64,000 bases of DNA from Oscillospiraceae bacterium. GTDB taxonomy: Bacteria; Bacillota; Clostridia; Saccharofermentanales; Saccharofermentanaceae. Under the pieces are notes generated by a model. That model was not told where the DNA came from. It saw only the letters and a list, made by a program, of their open reading frames with translations, and searched no databases. Shown in pieces: positions 27,486 to 36,850 of the stretch; the first letter of the stretch is position 1; each line of letters begins with the position of its first letter. The DNA lies in assembly GCA_902788505.1 (NCBI GenBank), contig CADAKH010000001.1:99674-163673 (forward strand), in the 5' to 3' direction. The position numbers and the translations under genes were made by a program.

Positions 27486-28409
27486 ATGTTGACACTATTG
27501 GCATTGGTCCCTGTTGTAGGACTTTTGATGTTCATCTACTTCAACGACAAGAAAGAGAAGGAACCGTTCGGCTTTCTGATCGCTCTGTTCTTCCTCGGTA
27601 TGGCAACGACAGTTACGGCCATAGTCGGCGAGTTTGCAGGTGATGCGATCCTGGGCGGCATCTTTGATTCCGATTCTGCGCTCGCTCAGGCTCTGAGTGC
27701 AATGCTGATAGTAGCGCCGTGTGAAGAGCTCGGCAAATTCTTAGTCTTAAGGCTCATGACATGGAAGAACAAAAACTTCAATTACAGTTACGATGCGCTC
27801 GTTTATGCTGTTTTCGTATCTTTGGGTTTTGCCGCTCTCGAAAACATCGGCTACGTTTTTATGGGCAACGGTGTCCTTACAGCAATCCTGCGTATGCTCG
27901 TAGCTGTTCCGGGTCACGCCTGCTATGCGGTATTCATGGGTTATTTCTACAGCAAGGCCAAGTACGCCTCGCTCACCGGCAAGAAGGGCAAGTGCGCATT
28001 GTTCTTCCTTCTGTCGATATTCGTTCCTATCCTGATGCACGGCATTTACGATGCAGTACTTTTCGTTGCGGGAGTATCTGATTCGGGACTCGCAATGGGT
28101 GTCAGCTTCCTTATCTGGATTGCATTTGTTATCGCGATGTTTGTCGTATCGGTCATCACGGTTATCAGGGCATCCCGCAAAGACTTCTGCATCGTCACAT
28201 TGTCAGACGGCATGCAGACGGTTTATGTGCCTCAGGTTGCAGGCAGCTGGACATGCGCATGCGGCTCTTCGAATTATCTGAATTTCTGCCCCAAGTGCGG
28301 AAGACAGAGACCTGTCGTGAACTCCTGGTATTGCCCGAGATGCGGCGCTCTTACCGCTTATAACTTCTGCGGCAACTGCGGTCAGTCAAAGTACGCTCCG
28401 CCGGTATGA
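27486..28409 (+). CDS. PrsW-family intramembrane metalloprotease with C-terminal zinc ribbons
   Basis: The protein has 307 residues. The first 235 residues are polytopic and carry PrsW motifs: APCEELGKFL (EE-x-x-K), ALEN after the next helix, and VPGHACYAVFMGY (the H motif). PrsW cleaves anti-sigma factors inside the membrane and belongs to the glutamic/CAAX-like protease clan. The tail (about 250-305) adds two treble-cysteine zinc ribbons: CACGSSNYLNFCPKCG and CPRCGALTAYNFCGNCG. The ribbons probably face the cytoplasm and bind a partner, which is inference. No sigma or anti-sigma gene is adjacent. Confidence 0.88.
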   Translation: MLTLLALVPVVGLLMFIYFNDKKEKEPFGFLIALFFLGMATTVTAIVGEFAGDAILGGIFDSDSALAQALSAMLIVAPCEELGKFLVLRLMTWKNKNFNYSYDALVYAVFVSLGFAALENIGYVFMGNGVLTAILRMLVAVPGHACYAVFMGYFYSKAKYASLTGKKGKCALFFLLSIFVPILMHGIYDAVLFVAGVSDSGLAMGVSFLIWIAFVIAMFVVSVITVIRASRKDFCIVTLSDGMQTVYVPQVAGSWTCACGSSNYLNFCPKCGRQRPVVNSWYCPRCGALTAYNFCGNCGQSKYAPPV

Positions 28410-28446
28410 TCACAGGTTTTATCCTGTCAGATTAATGATTCTGATC

Positions 28447-28480
28447 AACGGCTTAGGCGCCCTGCCAAAGCCGTTTTTAT
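28447..28480 (+). terminator. Intrinsic terminator
   Basis: AACGGCTT pairs with AAGCCGTT around a 13-nt loop, and the right arm runs into TTTTTATTT. It overlaps the 3' end of the convergent LysR gene by four bases. Confidence 0.8.
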
Positions 28481-29388
28481 TTCTTTTTCGGATGCGTCAG
28501 GGACTTCAGTATATCTATATATTCCGATGTCAGGTGCGACGGGTGTATAGAGTTCGGGATTATGTAACCGATCTCCATGTAGTCATCGACTTTCAGCTTC
28601 TTTGCAATGATGTTCGGTCCGTTCAGTTCCTCATTGATAACGCCACTGCAGATCGTATATCCGTTAAGACCTATCAGCAGATTGAACAGCGTTGCACGAT
28701 CAAGGACAACGAGTTCCTTGTCGCAGTCAACTGTGCTCAGGATCTCTTCGGCGAAGTAGAAAGAGTTGTGGCTTCCCTGTTCGTATGAAAGTCTCGGATA
28801 GGGCTTCAAGTCTTCGAGCGTGATGGATCTCTTCTTTGCCAGAGGCGAATTCTTGCCCAGGAAAACATGCGGCTCGGCTTTGAAAAGGGGAGTAAAGGTT
28901 AAGTTATTGTCTTTAAGGGTCTTTCTTATTACTTCCTCGTTGAACTTATTTAAGTAGAGGATTCCAATCTCGCTCCTTAAGTGAGCGACATCATCAATGA
29001 TGTTGAACGTCTGCGTCTCTCTCATGTGGAATTCGTATTTGTCGGCGCCGCTCCTTTTAAGCAGTTCTACGAAGGCTTCGACGGCGAATGAATAGTGCTG
29101 GGACGACACGAAGAATTTGAGTTTGCCTGTCTCTTTGCCGGTGTATCTTTCCTCGATGAGTTTGGTCTGCTCAAGGACCTGCCTTGCGTAGCCCAGGAAC
29201 TCTTCGCCTTCGGAGGTGAGCTTTATTCCTTTGTTCGACCTTGCGAAAACAGTGATTCCGAATTCGCTCTCAAGCTCATGGATCGCGGATGTCAGGCTCG
29301 GCTGAGCGATGAACAGTTTCTTTGCTGCGCTTGTGATGTTTCCTTCTTCGGCAACGGTTACCAGATATTGCAGTTGTTTGAGTGTCAT
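28477..29388 (-). CDS. LysR family regulator divergent from metE
   Basis: About 303 residues. The N-terminal helix-turn-helix reads LQYLVTVAEEGNITSAAKKL, then FIAQPSLTSAIHELE, and a substrate-binding domain follows. The start is placed at the second ATG (29388) because AGGAGG sits too close to the first (29394). It is transcribed away from metE, the usual layout for a LysR activator of the neighbouring operon. It is a close paralogue of the LysR at 37579: both contain SSQHY/STQHY-x-FAV, DKYEF, FRSEIG/LRSEIG and GLNGYT-x-CSG...EELNG. Control of methionine or sulfur genes is inferred from position. Confidence 0.93.
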   Translation of the reverse strand: MTLKQLQYLVTVAEEGNITSAAKKLFIAQPSLTSAIHELESEFGITVFARSNKGIKLTSEGEEFLGYARQVLEQTKLIEERYTGKETGKLKFFVSSQHYSFAVEAFVELLKRSGADKYEFHMRETQTFNIIDDVAHLRSEIGILYLNKFNEEVIRKTLKDNNLTFTPLFKAEPHVFLGKNSPLAKKRSITLEDLKPYPRLSYEQGSHNSFYFAEEILSTVDCDKELVVLDRATLFNLLIGLNGYTICSGVINEELNGPNIIAKKLKVDDYMEIGYIIPNSIHPSHLTSEYIDILKSLTHPKKK

Positions 29389-29471
29389 GCGCATATCCTC
29401 CTGATAGGAATAATCTTGATTCTAACACTTGCCATAGACAAAATCTATAACCAAGCAATGCCTTTTTGTAT

Positions 29472-29500
29472 TTTACCTATTGTAATGGTAGGCATATACT
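29472..29500 (+). promoter_or_regulatory. metE promoter with LysR-type box
   Basis: TTTACC (29472-29477), a 17-bp spacer and TATACT (29495-29500). Inside it lies CCTATTGTAATGGTAGG (29476-29492), a CCTA-N9-TAGG dyad that also fits the LysR T-N11-A rule. The same dyad, with identical spacing and the same CCTATTG start, is found before the second LysR gene (37515-37531). Confidence 0.6.
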
Positions 29501-29539
29501 CCATTCCATTAACAATTGCAAAAAACACGGAGGCATTAC

Positions 29540-31795
29540 ATGAATACATCAGTTATCGGTTATCCGAGGATCGGCAAAGACAGGGAACTCAAGTTTGAGT
29601 CAGAGAAGTTTTTCAGAGGCGAGATCGGAGAAGGCGAACTTCTTCTTACCGCAAAGAACATCAGAAAGTCAGACTGGGAGAGCCAGCAGAAAGCAGGCAT
29701 CACATACATCTCATCCAACGACTTTTCATTCTACGACAACGTGCTCGACACGGCTTTTATTTTTAATATCATCCCTCAGAGATATAAGGATCTGAACCTT
29801 TCAGATCTTGGTACATATTTCGCAATGGCAAGAGGATATCAGGGCGATCACGGCAATGTCAAAGCTCTCGCAATGAAGAAGTGGTTCAACACCAACTACC
29901 ACTATCTCGTTCCGGAGATCGACGATGACACGGAGATAAAACTCACAGGCACAAAGCCCGTCGATGAATTCCTTGAAGCAAAAGCACTCGGTATCGACAC
30001 AAAAGTTGCCGTCACAGGACCTTTCACATTCTTAAAACTTGCAAGGTTCACAGGCGCGAAAAAGATCGCTGACGTGTCTGATTCACTTACATCAGAATAC
30101 GTAAAGCTTGTATCAGTTCTTGCTTCAAAGGGTGCAGGCTATATCGAATTTGATGAGCCATATCTTGTAAGAGATCTGAGCTCTGATGACATCGCACTTT
30201 TCAATGAGATATACAGTAAGATCCTTTCAAATAAGAACGGTGCAAAGATCTTCCTTCAGACATATTTCGGCGATATCAGAGATATCTATACACAGGTTAC
30301 GGCACTTGATTTTGACGGTATCGGACTTGATTTTATCGAGGGTAGAAAGACATCTGAACTTATCGCGGAGAACGGCTTCCCGGAAGGCAGGATCCTCTTC
30401 GCGGGACTTGTTAACGGTAAGAATATCTGGAGAAATAATTACAAGAAAACACTTGAGACTCTTAAGGGCATCAATGCATCGGATATCGTGCTGAGCACAT
30501 CATGCTCACTTCTCCATGTTCCTTATTCACTCGAGAGCGAGACCGGGCTTGCTGAAGACTACAAAAAACATTTCGCATTCGCCGAAGAAAAGCTCACCGA
30601 GTTAAATGAGATCGCATCCCTTTTCGATAAGGACTACAACAGTGATCCTGATTTTATTAAGAATCAGGCTCTCTTTGAAGGCCGCGTAAACAGTGAAGAC
30701 AAGGAAGTTAAACATGCCGTTGCATCCATTAAGGATGAGGATTATGTAAGACTTCCTGTTTTCGGGGAGAGGGAAAAGATCCAGAAAGAAGCATTAAAGC
30801 TTCCTTTGTTCCCGACAACAACCATCGGTTCATTCCCTCAGACATCCGATGTCAGAAAGAACAGACAGGACTATAAGAAGGGCAACATCACCAGTGAAGA
30901 ATATGTTGCATTCAACAAAAAGAAGATCGCAGAATGCATAAAGCTCCAGGAGCAGATCGGTCTTGATGTTATCGTTCACGGCGAATTCGAGCGTAACGAC
31001 ATGGTCGAGTACTTCGGCGAGAATCTGAACGGCTTTGTCTTCACAGAGAAGGCATGGGTCCAGTCCTACGGCACACGTAACGTCAAGCCGCCGATCATCT
31101 GGGGCGACATCTCAAGAAAAGCACCTATCACGGTCGAGTGGTCGAAGTACGCAAAGAGCTGCACAGATAAGCCCGTTAAAGGCATGCTCACAGGACCCGT
31201 TACTATCCTCAACTGGTCTTTCCCGAGAGAAGATATCTCCATCAAGGAGAGCATTCTCCAGATTGCACTTGCAATAAGAGATGAGGTCCTTGACCTTGAA
31301 GCTAACGGCATAAACATCATCCAGATCGACGAGGCTGCACTCCGAGAGAAGCTCCCTTTAAGAAAGTCCGACTGGTACAGCGAGTATCTCGATTTCGCGA
31401 TCCCCGCATTCAGACTCGTTCACAGCAAAGTAAAGCCAGAGACTCAGATCCACACGCATATGTGCTACAGCGAATTCACGGACATCATTCCCGCGATCGA
31501 TGCTATGGACGCCGATGTCATCACTTTCGAGGCATCACGTTCAGACCTCCAGATCCTTGATTCGCTCAAGGAGAACAATTTCAAGACAGAAGTCGGACCG
31601 GGCGTTTACGACATTCACAGCCCACGCGTTCCTTCAGTCGAAGAGATCGTCGCAGCTCTTACAAAGATGAGAGCCAAGATCGAAGATTCAAAGCTCTGGG
31701 TCAACCCCGACTGCGGACTCAAGACAAGAGGAAATGAAGAGACAGTAAAGAGCCTTACAAATCTCGTGGCTGCCGCAAAACAGATAAGAGGATAA
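29540..31795 (+). CDS. metE: Cobalamin-independent methionine synthase MetE
   Basis: The protein has 751 residues, full length for the family. N-terminal domain begins with VIGYPRIGKDRELKF. The C-terminal catalytic domain begins at about residue 420 (TTTIGSFPQT). Zinc ligands are seen in THMCYSEF (His, Cys) and NPDCGLKTR (Cys). It transfers the methyl of 5-methyl-THF (polyglutamate) to homocysteine. The start at 29540 follows CGGAGG; the in-frame codon at 29516 is upstream of that Shine-Dalgarno. metF follows after three bases. No S-box leader is present, so control is probably by the divergent LysR. Confidence 0.97.
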   Translation: MNTSVIGYPRIGKDRELKFESEKFFRGEIGEGELLLTAKNIRKSDWESQQKAGITYISSNDFSFYDNVLDTAFIFNIIPQRYKDLNLSDLGTYFAMARGYQGDHGNVKALAMKKWFNTNYHYLVPEIDDDTEIKLTGTKPVDEFLEAKALGIDTKVAVTGPFTFLKLARFTGAKKIADVSDSLTSEYVKLVSVLASKGAGYIEFDEPYLVRDLSSDDIALFNEIYSKILSNKNGAKIFLQTYFGDIRDIYTQVTALDFDGIGLDFIEGRKTSELIAENGFPEGRILFAGLVNGKNIWRNNYKKTLETLKGINASDIVLSTSCSLLHVPYSLESETGLAEDYKKHFAFAEEKLTELNEIASLFDKDYNSDPDFIKNQALFEGRVNSEDKEVKHAVASIKDEDYVRLPVFGEREKIQKEALKLPLFPTTTIGSFPQTSDVRKNRQDYKKGNITSEEYVAFNKKKIAECIKLQEQIGLDVIVHGEFERNDMVEYFGENLNGFVFTEKAWVQSYGTRNVKPPIIWGDISRKAPITVEWSKYAKSCTDKPVKGMLTGPVTILNWSFPREDISIKESILQIALAIRDEVLDLEANGINIIQIDEAALREKLPLRKSDWYSEYLDFAIPAFRLVHSKVKPETQIHTHMCYSEFTDIIPAIDAMDADVITFEASRSDLQILDSLKENNFKTEVGPGVYDIHSPRVPSVEEIVAALTKMRAKIEDSKLWVNPDCGLKTRGNEETVKSLTNLVAAAKQIRG

Positions 31796-31798
31796 AAC

Positions 31799-32656
31799 AT
31801 GAAAGTATCACAGGTTTACAAGAATAAAAGAAGTCTTTCTTTCGAGATCTTTCCGCCCAAGAAAGATGCCGAACTCGAGAACATCGACGATACTCTCGAA
31901 GTCCTGGCCGAGCTCAAGCCTGACTTCATCAGCGTGACCTTCGGTGCAGGCGGATCGTCCAACTGCAACAGGACGATCGAGCTTGCAAAGAAGATCAAGT
32001 ATGAATACAACATCGAACCTGTGGTACATCTCACATGTCTTCATTACGACAAGAGTGAGATCGACGAGTTCGCGAAAGTATTAAAGGACGAAGGAATAGA
32101 GAACATCCTGGCGCTCCGCGGTGACCCGAATCCCAATGTCAGCGCCAAGGATGATTTCAAACACTCGACTGATCTCATAACATATCTCAAGAACAAAAAC
32201 GATTTCTGCTTTCTGGGTGCATGCTATCCGGAGTGCCATCCCGAATCACCAAGCACTGTCTCCGAGATCAAGAGTCTCAAGAAAAAGGTCGATGCAGGTG
32301 CGGAAGTTCTCCTGTCGCAGCTGTTCTTCGACAACGACATCTTCTATCGTTTCCACGAGGAATGTGAGATAGCGGGGATCGACGTACCCGTTATTCCGGG
32401 CGTTATGCCTGTAATAAATGCGGCGCAGATCAAGAGAATGGTATCGCTCTGCAATGCATCATTCCCCGCAAGATTCCAGAGGATAATCGCCCGCTACGAA
32501 GATAACAGGGAAGCTCTTTTCGATGCCGGCATGTCCTACTGCTTAAGTCAGATAATCGACCTGCTTACCAGCAACATCTCAGGCATCCATCTCTATACGA
32601 TGAATAACCCGTTGGTAGCCAGAAGAATATGCGAGGGAATAAAGAATATTGTTTGA
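31799..32656 (+). CDS. metF: 5,10-methylenetetrahydrofolate reductase MetF
   Basis: The protein has 285 residues. TIM-barrel flavoprotein with SFEIFPPK at the start, SVTFGAGGS, HLTCLHYD, LALRGDPN and SQLFFDND, all MetF blocks. It makes 5-methyl-THF for MetE, the gene immediately upstream; the two form a tight operon ending at a strong bidirectional terminator (32689-32718). Confidence 0.96.
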   Translation: MKVSQVYKNKRSLSFEIFPPKKDAELENIDDTLEVLAELKPDFISVTFGAGGSSNCNRTIELAKKIKYEYNIEPVVHLTCLHYDKSEIDEFAKVLKDEGIENILALRGDPNPNVSAKDDFKHSTDLITYLKNKNDFCFLGACYPECHPESPSTVSEIKSLKKKVDAGAEVLLSQLFFDNDIFYRFHEECEIAGIDVPVIPGVMPVINAAQIKRMVSLCNASFPARFQRIIARYEDNREALFDAGMSYCLSQIIDLLTSNISGIHLYTMNNPLVARRICEGIKNIV

Positions 32657-32688
32657 GTTTTTGAGTGCCGGCAATGCATATTCATAAA

Positions 32689-32718
32689 AAAAGAGGAGAA
32701 CTTTAGTTCTCCTCTTTT
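32689..32718. terminator. Bidirectional terminator between metF and the prepilin gene
   Basis: AAAAGAGGAGAACT and AGTTCTCCTCTTTT form a perfect 14-bp stem with a two-base loop, with A-rich and T-rich flanks. It serves both convergent genes. Confidence 0.9.
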
Positions 32719-32738
32719 AATTAGCTAAAATAACCCAA

Positions 32739-32963
32739 TCAGATTGTTGTACCCAAGTTGAGATCTGTATTAGCAGAAATAGCACTGTTAACTTCACCGA
32801 TAGATGAGTCGTGCATTGAAAGTGATGCCTGAGCCTGCTTAGCTGCGTTAATGTACTTCGTAATACCGATAACAAGTATAGCAGCAAGGATAACGATAAT
32901 GGCAATAACGAGCACCATTTCTACAAGAGTGAAACCCTTCTTTGTCTTTTGAATCTTCTTCAC
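32739..32963 (-). CDS. Type IV prepilin-like protein
   Basis: A 74-residue pseudopilin. A short basic leader (MKKIQKTKKG) is followed by FTLVEMVLVIAIIVILAAIL, the class III signal (cleavage after G, methylated F, conserved E5) and N-terminal helix. The globular part is only about 35 residues, so this is a minor pilin or a truncated one. No pilus assembly ATPase, prepilin peptidase or other pilin is in the window. Strong Shine-Dalgarno (AAGGAGG) and promoter (33090-33118). It sits between metF and a c-di-GMP protein. Confidence 0.85.
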   Translation of the reverse strand: MKKIQKTKKGFTLVEMVLVIAIIVILAAILVIGITKYINAAKQAQASLSMHDSSIGEVNSAISANTDLNLGTTI

Positions 32964-33089
32964 GCTTATACCTCCTTATTTTTCATTTAGGAGACTCTCC
33001 AATCGTGGAAATTCCTTGTTCCATATATGTGAATTATTATTAGGCCTACGAAACAGATTGTCTGCAGAATAACAACAATTCTTTAGAAT

Positions 33090-33118
33090 ATATTAGTGTT
33101 ATCTTTTCAATGTGTCAA
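33090..33118 (-). promoter_or_regulatory. Promoter of the prepilin gene
   Basis: On the minus strand: TTGACA, a 17-bp spacer and TAATAT. The leader to the ATG is about 120 bases and contains a GGAGA-G-TCTCC hairpin. The rest of 32964-33286 is AT-rich and shows no gene; I looked for a c-di-GMP riboswitch core and did not find one. Confidence 0.7.
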
Positions 33119-33237
33119 TATGATACGAGTTAATCAATTTTATATTAGAAATTATATTTACAGCGAAAGTGTATTTAGACGCTTTTTCTGTCTGCATTAG
33201 CAGATCTCATCATTTGATGAAAATATCAGTCATGCAT

Positions 33238-33277
33238 AAACAAGGCCTCCGGCAGAAGATCGGGAGACCTTTGTTTG
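33238..33277 (-). terminator. Probable terminator of the 33287 EAL gene
   Basis: AACAAGGCCTCCG pairs imperfectly with CGGGAGACCTTTGTTT. The stem has bulges and the T run on the minus strand is weak. Confidence 0.45.
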
Positions 33278-33286
33278 CTTAAGTTT

Positions 33287-35263
33287 TTATTTGTTATAGA
33301 AAGGTGACTTGAGCCTTGCGGTCATGTCCTCTTTGGACAGAGGCCTGTCGAAAAAGTATCCCTGAATGACGTCGACGCCCAACTGGTTCAGGATGTCGAT
33401 CTGCTTTTTCTGCTCAACGCCCTCTGCGACTATGTCGGTGTCGATCTCTTTAGCGAGCTTGATTATGTAGGTTAGGATCGCAAGGTCTCTCTTCTTGGAG
33501 TGATCAACGAATCCCTTGTCGATCTTGAGAGTGTCGAAAGAGATCTCACGAAGAAGCGTGAGGGAAGAACTTGCGCTGCCGAAGTCATCGATAGAGACTT
33601 TGTAACCGAGTGTGTGTAGTTCATCTACGAAGTCGTGGAGCACATCGATAGAAAACTCGTCGACTGTCTCAGTAATCTCGATCTCGATCCTGTCTTTAGG
33701 GATCTTTGCATTCTTTATGACTGCATCGATCTTTTTGGCCAGCTGAGGATCTGCAAGATTACGTCTTGAGAAGTTTATGGATATGACGGGCGTATCGATC
33801 CCCTGGGCAAGCCATTCCGCGATGTCCTCGCAAACGCACTTAAGGATGTGGAGGTCAAGAAGACGTATCGTGTCGTTGGCTTCCATTATAGGTATAAATG
33901 TGATAGGTGCTACGAGCTTGCCGTCGTGATTCCAGCGGGAGAGAGCTTCGATGCCGCAGAGCTTGCCGGTCTTGAGACTTACCTTTGGCTGATAGTAAGG
34001 CCTGAATTCACCGGAATTAAGTGCATTCCTGATGTCGCTTTCGAGCTGCTTGCGCTTCTCGGCATTATCCAGAAGTTCCTGCGTGAGCCATACGATCTCA
34101 TCGTTATCTTTGGATTTTGCGATAACTAATGCATGCACCGCGAAAACAAGGAGATCCTCGCCGTCCAGGTCTGTCCTGTCGATCTTGTAAACGCCGATTC
34201 TGGCAGTCAGAGTGACCTTGTTCAGGGCGCCTGTCTCGATGTCGTTGAAAGAAACATCGACACCACGCAATGTTTTCAGGAGATCATCAAGATTGCGGTC
34301 TTTGACGATCGCAACGAACTGGTTGCCGAACTGTCTTCCGAGTATCTCGTCAGAATCGATCTTGCTAAGCATTAAATCGCCGAAATTTGCAAGGATGCGG
34401 TTGCCGTTTGATACACCGTAGATGCGGTTGATATCGGAGAATTTGCGAAGGTCGAAGAATACTGCGGAATACTTCTTGAGTTCTTCTTTGCCCTTCATGT
34501 TGTTGAGCCACTCGATAACACCGTGCTCATTTGCAAGTCCTGTCCGGACTTCCGTCTTCGTTGCCTTGATGATGGCTTTCTCTTTATCGACAACGTTCTC
34601 GAAGGACATCAGGAGGACAGCAAGTCCCAAACTGATGTTCATGAGTGAGTTACCGAAGAACAGGAACTGGATGACCTCGCCAGCTATAGGGAGGACAAGG
34701 TAAGAGAGCATGATGAGACGCTGTGTGAGCGAGATCTTTTCGCGGTGCTCGATAAGAACGGAGGAGACTATAAGTGCACCTGCCGTCGGGATGATCGCTG
34801 CAAGCCAGAAGAGCGGACCTCTCTGGTAAACATTGTTGCTGTCAAATGTGTAGTAGATGCCGGTGAACTGTGAAAAGCTGATCAAAAGAATGCCGGTGAT
34901 GAATATTGTGATCACTGCGATCAGTCTCTTCCTGCAGGGCATGTCCTTCCTGACATCAAATCTTCCGAAAAGTCTCAGGAAAACGAGTATCGCATAGAAG
35001 AGCATCATGAGAACGATCAGGTAGTAAACACCCGCGTTGACCAGATGCATTATGAAGACATCGAACGAGTCGGAGCTTCCGTTATAGACATAGAAGAGAT
35101 ATTCGCAGAACAGCATCGCACTGCATGTCAGGTTCAGTGAGACTACGACTGACTTGCGGATGCGGATAGGGTCCTTGCTGATCGCGTAGATAGGTGTCAG
35201 CGCAAGGCATAAAAATGCTTCAACTAACAGTATGGTAAGTTGTGCGCTGAACCCGTCGATCAT
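33287..35263 (-). CDS. Membrane degenerate GGDEF - EAL protein (probable c-di-GMP phosphodiesterase)
   Basis: The protein has 658 residues. An N-terminal membrane domain with about seven helices (1-230) precedes GGDEF (about 240-390) and EAL (about 405-645) domains. The GGDEF motif is degenerate (GRQFGNQFVAIV). The EAL domain keeps EALSRW, INFSRRNL, EIEITETV, DDFGSASSSL, KIDKGFV and AEGVEQ. It should therefore break c-di-GMP, with the GGDEF part as a GTP or dimerisation module. It is the second gene of a minus-strand pair with the diguanylate cyclase 57 bases upstream. Confidence 0.9.
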   Translation of the reverse strand: MIDGFSAQLTILLVEAFLCLALTPIYAISKDPIRIRKSVVVSLNLTCSAMLFCEYLFYVYNGSSDSFDVFIMHLVNAGVYYLIVLMMLFYAILVFLRLFGRFDVRKDMPCRKRLIAVITIFITGILLISFSQFTGIYYTFDSNNVYQRGPLFWLAAIIPTAGALIVSSVLIEHREKISLTQRLIMLSYLVLPIAGEVIQFLFFGNSLMNISLGLAVLLMSFENVVDKEKAIIKATKTEVRTGLANEHGVIEWLNNMKGKEELKKYSAVFFDLRKFSDINRIYGVSNGNRILANFGDLMLSKIDSDEILGRQFGNQFVAIVKDRNLDDLLKTLRGVDVSFNDIETGALNKVTLTARIGVYKIDRTDLDGEDLLVFAVHALVIAKSKDNDEIVWLTQELLDNAEKRKQLESDIRNALNSGEFRPYYQPKVSLKTGKLCGIEALSRWNHDGKLVAPITFIPIMEANDTIRLLDLHILKCVCEDIAEWLAQGIDTPVISINFSRRNLADPQLAKKIDAVIKNAKIPKDRIEIEITETVDEFSIDVLHDFVDELHTLGYKVSIDDFGSASSSLTLLREISFDTLKIDKGFVDHSKKRDLAILTYIIKLAKEIDTDIVAEGVEQKKQIDILNQLGVDVIQGYFFDRPLSKEDMTARLKSPFYNK

Positions 35264-35320
35264 GTTACGTCCTTAATTTGTTTTTCTGCTTCTGTTATCT
35301 GATGAACTTCTTCTTATATA

Positions 35321-36628
35321 TTACAGCAGTGTTGACTGATTTCTTCCATTCTGCTTTGAAGTGTACATTGCCTTGTCGAGTCTGTTGAATGCTGAAGTGA
35401 AGTCGTCTTCAGGCTTGAACTCCGTGACACCGACCGAGCATGTTACATGCAGTACGTCGGGGAAGAGATGCTCTTCGACTTTCTTTCTGAGCTTCTCTGC
35501 AAGTTCGAATGCGCCGGCGCTGTCCTTTTCGCGGCAGATAACGATGAACTCCTCACCGCCCCAGCGTCCGGGATCGGTATTCTCTTCTTTGGAAAATTCC
35601 TGAAGGATCTTTGCCAGGTGCTTCAGTGTTGTATCACCGACTGCGTGACCATAGTTATCGTTTACTTCCTTGAAGTGGTCGAGATCGATCATCATGACGG
35701 ATACAGGAGTGTTGTTCTTCTGGCGGAGAGTGAGAGCGTTATGAAGTCTTGTATCAACTTCGCCGTGATTGTAAACGCCTGTGAGCGGATCCTTGATAGC
35801 TCTTTCCTCATACATTTGAAGTGTGGAGAGAAGTTCCATTGAGTTGTCGTTGATATCCTGGACCATAAAGACGTATCTGTAGTCTTCTTCGTTGTCTGTC
35901 TGCGCACGGCTGAAGATGAGCTTGACCCAGATGAAGTTTCCTTCAAGGTTACGCATCATGCAATCGTAAGAAGATGTTCTGCCGGGAGTGAAGTTCTTCT
36001 TGAGGTACTCCGGATCCGTACGGCGGAGAAACTGCTCCTGATCTTCAGGCAGGAACATGTTAACGATCATGTTTCTCCACTCGGTGTATGAGAGATTGTA
36101 GTTAACAACATCTTCGGAGATCTCCGTAACGTTGATGCTGCTCGTGGTATTCTGTGTCAGATCGATATACATCGAGAAGAGGTAGGAATTCTGGATGGTG
36201 TTGATCTTCTTTGTGGTGAGGGATTCCTGCAAAGACTCGCTGTCGTTGAACTCATCCATTACGAATATATATTTCTTATTGTCATCGAAAGGATAGACTG
36301 TCAGCTGAACGATGTGGGGTTCTGTCTCGTTCTCAAGAACGATTCTCAGTCTGCGGCTGTACTTTGAAGTGAATATGCCGGTGTTGTCGGCAAAGATCTG
36401 ATAATCTCCTGAGACCTTCTCATTGGAATCGTTGAAGTGGAACCACAGATCCAGGATAAGGTCATGATAGATTCCGGACTCACTCAAAAATGTTTCGAAC
36501 ATTCCGCGGCGGACTATACTCTTATAAGCATCGATTGCAGGATCGACAATTACGATCGCGTCAACATTTTCGAACATCAGCTCGGGAATGTCTTTGATAG
36601 TGTAATCATACAGGTTCTTGTTTTCCAT
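35321..36628 (-). CDS. PAS-type sensor diguanylate cyclase (active GGEEF)
   Basis: The protein has 435 residues with no membrane segment. Two PAS-like regions (about 1-130 and 150-265) precede a GGDEF domain with DPLTGVYNHGEVD, MMIDLDHFKEVNDNYGH and an intact GGEEFIVIC signature (about 371-379). No RxxD inhibitory site is seen at the usual place, so product inhibition may be absent. It should make c-di-GMP and is paired with the phosphodiesterase-like gene at 33287 on the same strand. Shine-Dalgarno TTGGAGGT, inside a small GAGG/CCTC hairpin. Confidence 0.9.
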   Translation of the reverse strand: MENKNLYDYTIKDIPELMFENVDAIVIVDPAIDAYKSIVRRGMFETFLSESGIYHDLILDLWFHFNDSNEKVSGDYQIFADNTGIFTSKYSRRLRIVLENETEPHIVQLTVYPFDDNKKYIFVMDEFNDSESLQESLTTKKINTIQNSYLFSMYIDLTQNTTSSINVTEISEDVVNYNLSYTEWRNMIVNMFLPEDQEQFLRRTDPEYLKKNFTPGRTSSYDCMMRNLEGNFIWVKLIFSRAQTDNEEDYRYVFMVQDINDNSMELLSTLQMYEERAIKDPLTGVYNHGEVDTRLHNALTLRQKNNTPVSVMMIDLDHFKEVNDNYGHAVGDTTLKHLAKILQEFSKEENTDPGRWGGEEFIVICREKDSAGAFELAEKLRKKVEEHLFPDVLHVTCSVGVTEFKPEDDFTSAFNRLDKAMYTSKQNGRNQSTLL

Positions 36629-36772
36629 TGAGGACTACCTCCAAATAATATTCAGTGACAGGATTCTTTCGAGAATGACATAACTCTCTGATTAATTACA
36701 TAAATAATTATAAAATTCAGTTCCTTCGATATAATTAACTAAATGAAAACAATAATTGTACGAATATAGAAA

Positions 36773-36827
36773 TTCTGTATACACAGAACGGAAAGTACGT
36801 CTCTGTTCGCGCGTTTACTGTTATAAT
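36773..36827 (+). promoter_or_regulatory. Promoter region of the SGNH hydrolase gene
   Basis: TGT-TATAAT (36819-36827) is an extended -10. TTCTGT-ATAC-ACAGAA (36773-36788) upstream is a perfect dyad that may be an operator. The remaining part of 36629-36850 is AT-rich without a gene. Confidence 0.5.
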
Positions 36828-36850
36828 TCTTCAAAAACGAGGTGTGAATT

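Noticed and set aside
29395..29539. SAM (S-box) or other methionine riboswitch before metE
   Set aside because: The 145-base divergent gap is too short and shows no S-box core; a LysR-type dyad explains control better.
32964..33286. c-di-GMP riboswitch in the prepilin leader
   Set aside because: I looked for the conserved GEMM core on the minus strand and did not find it.
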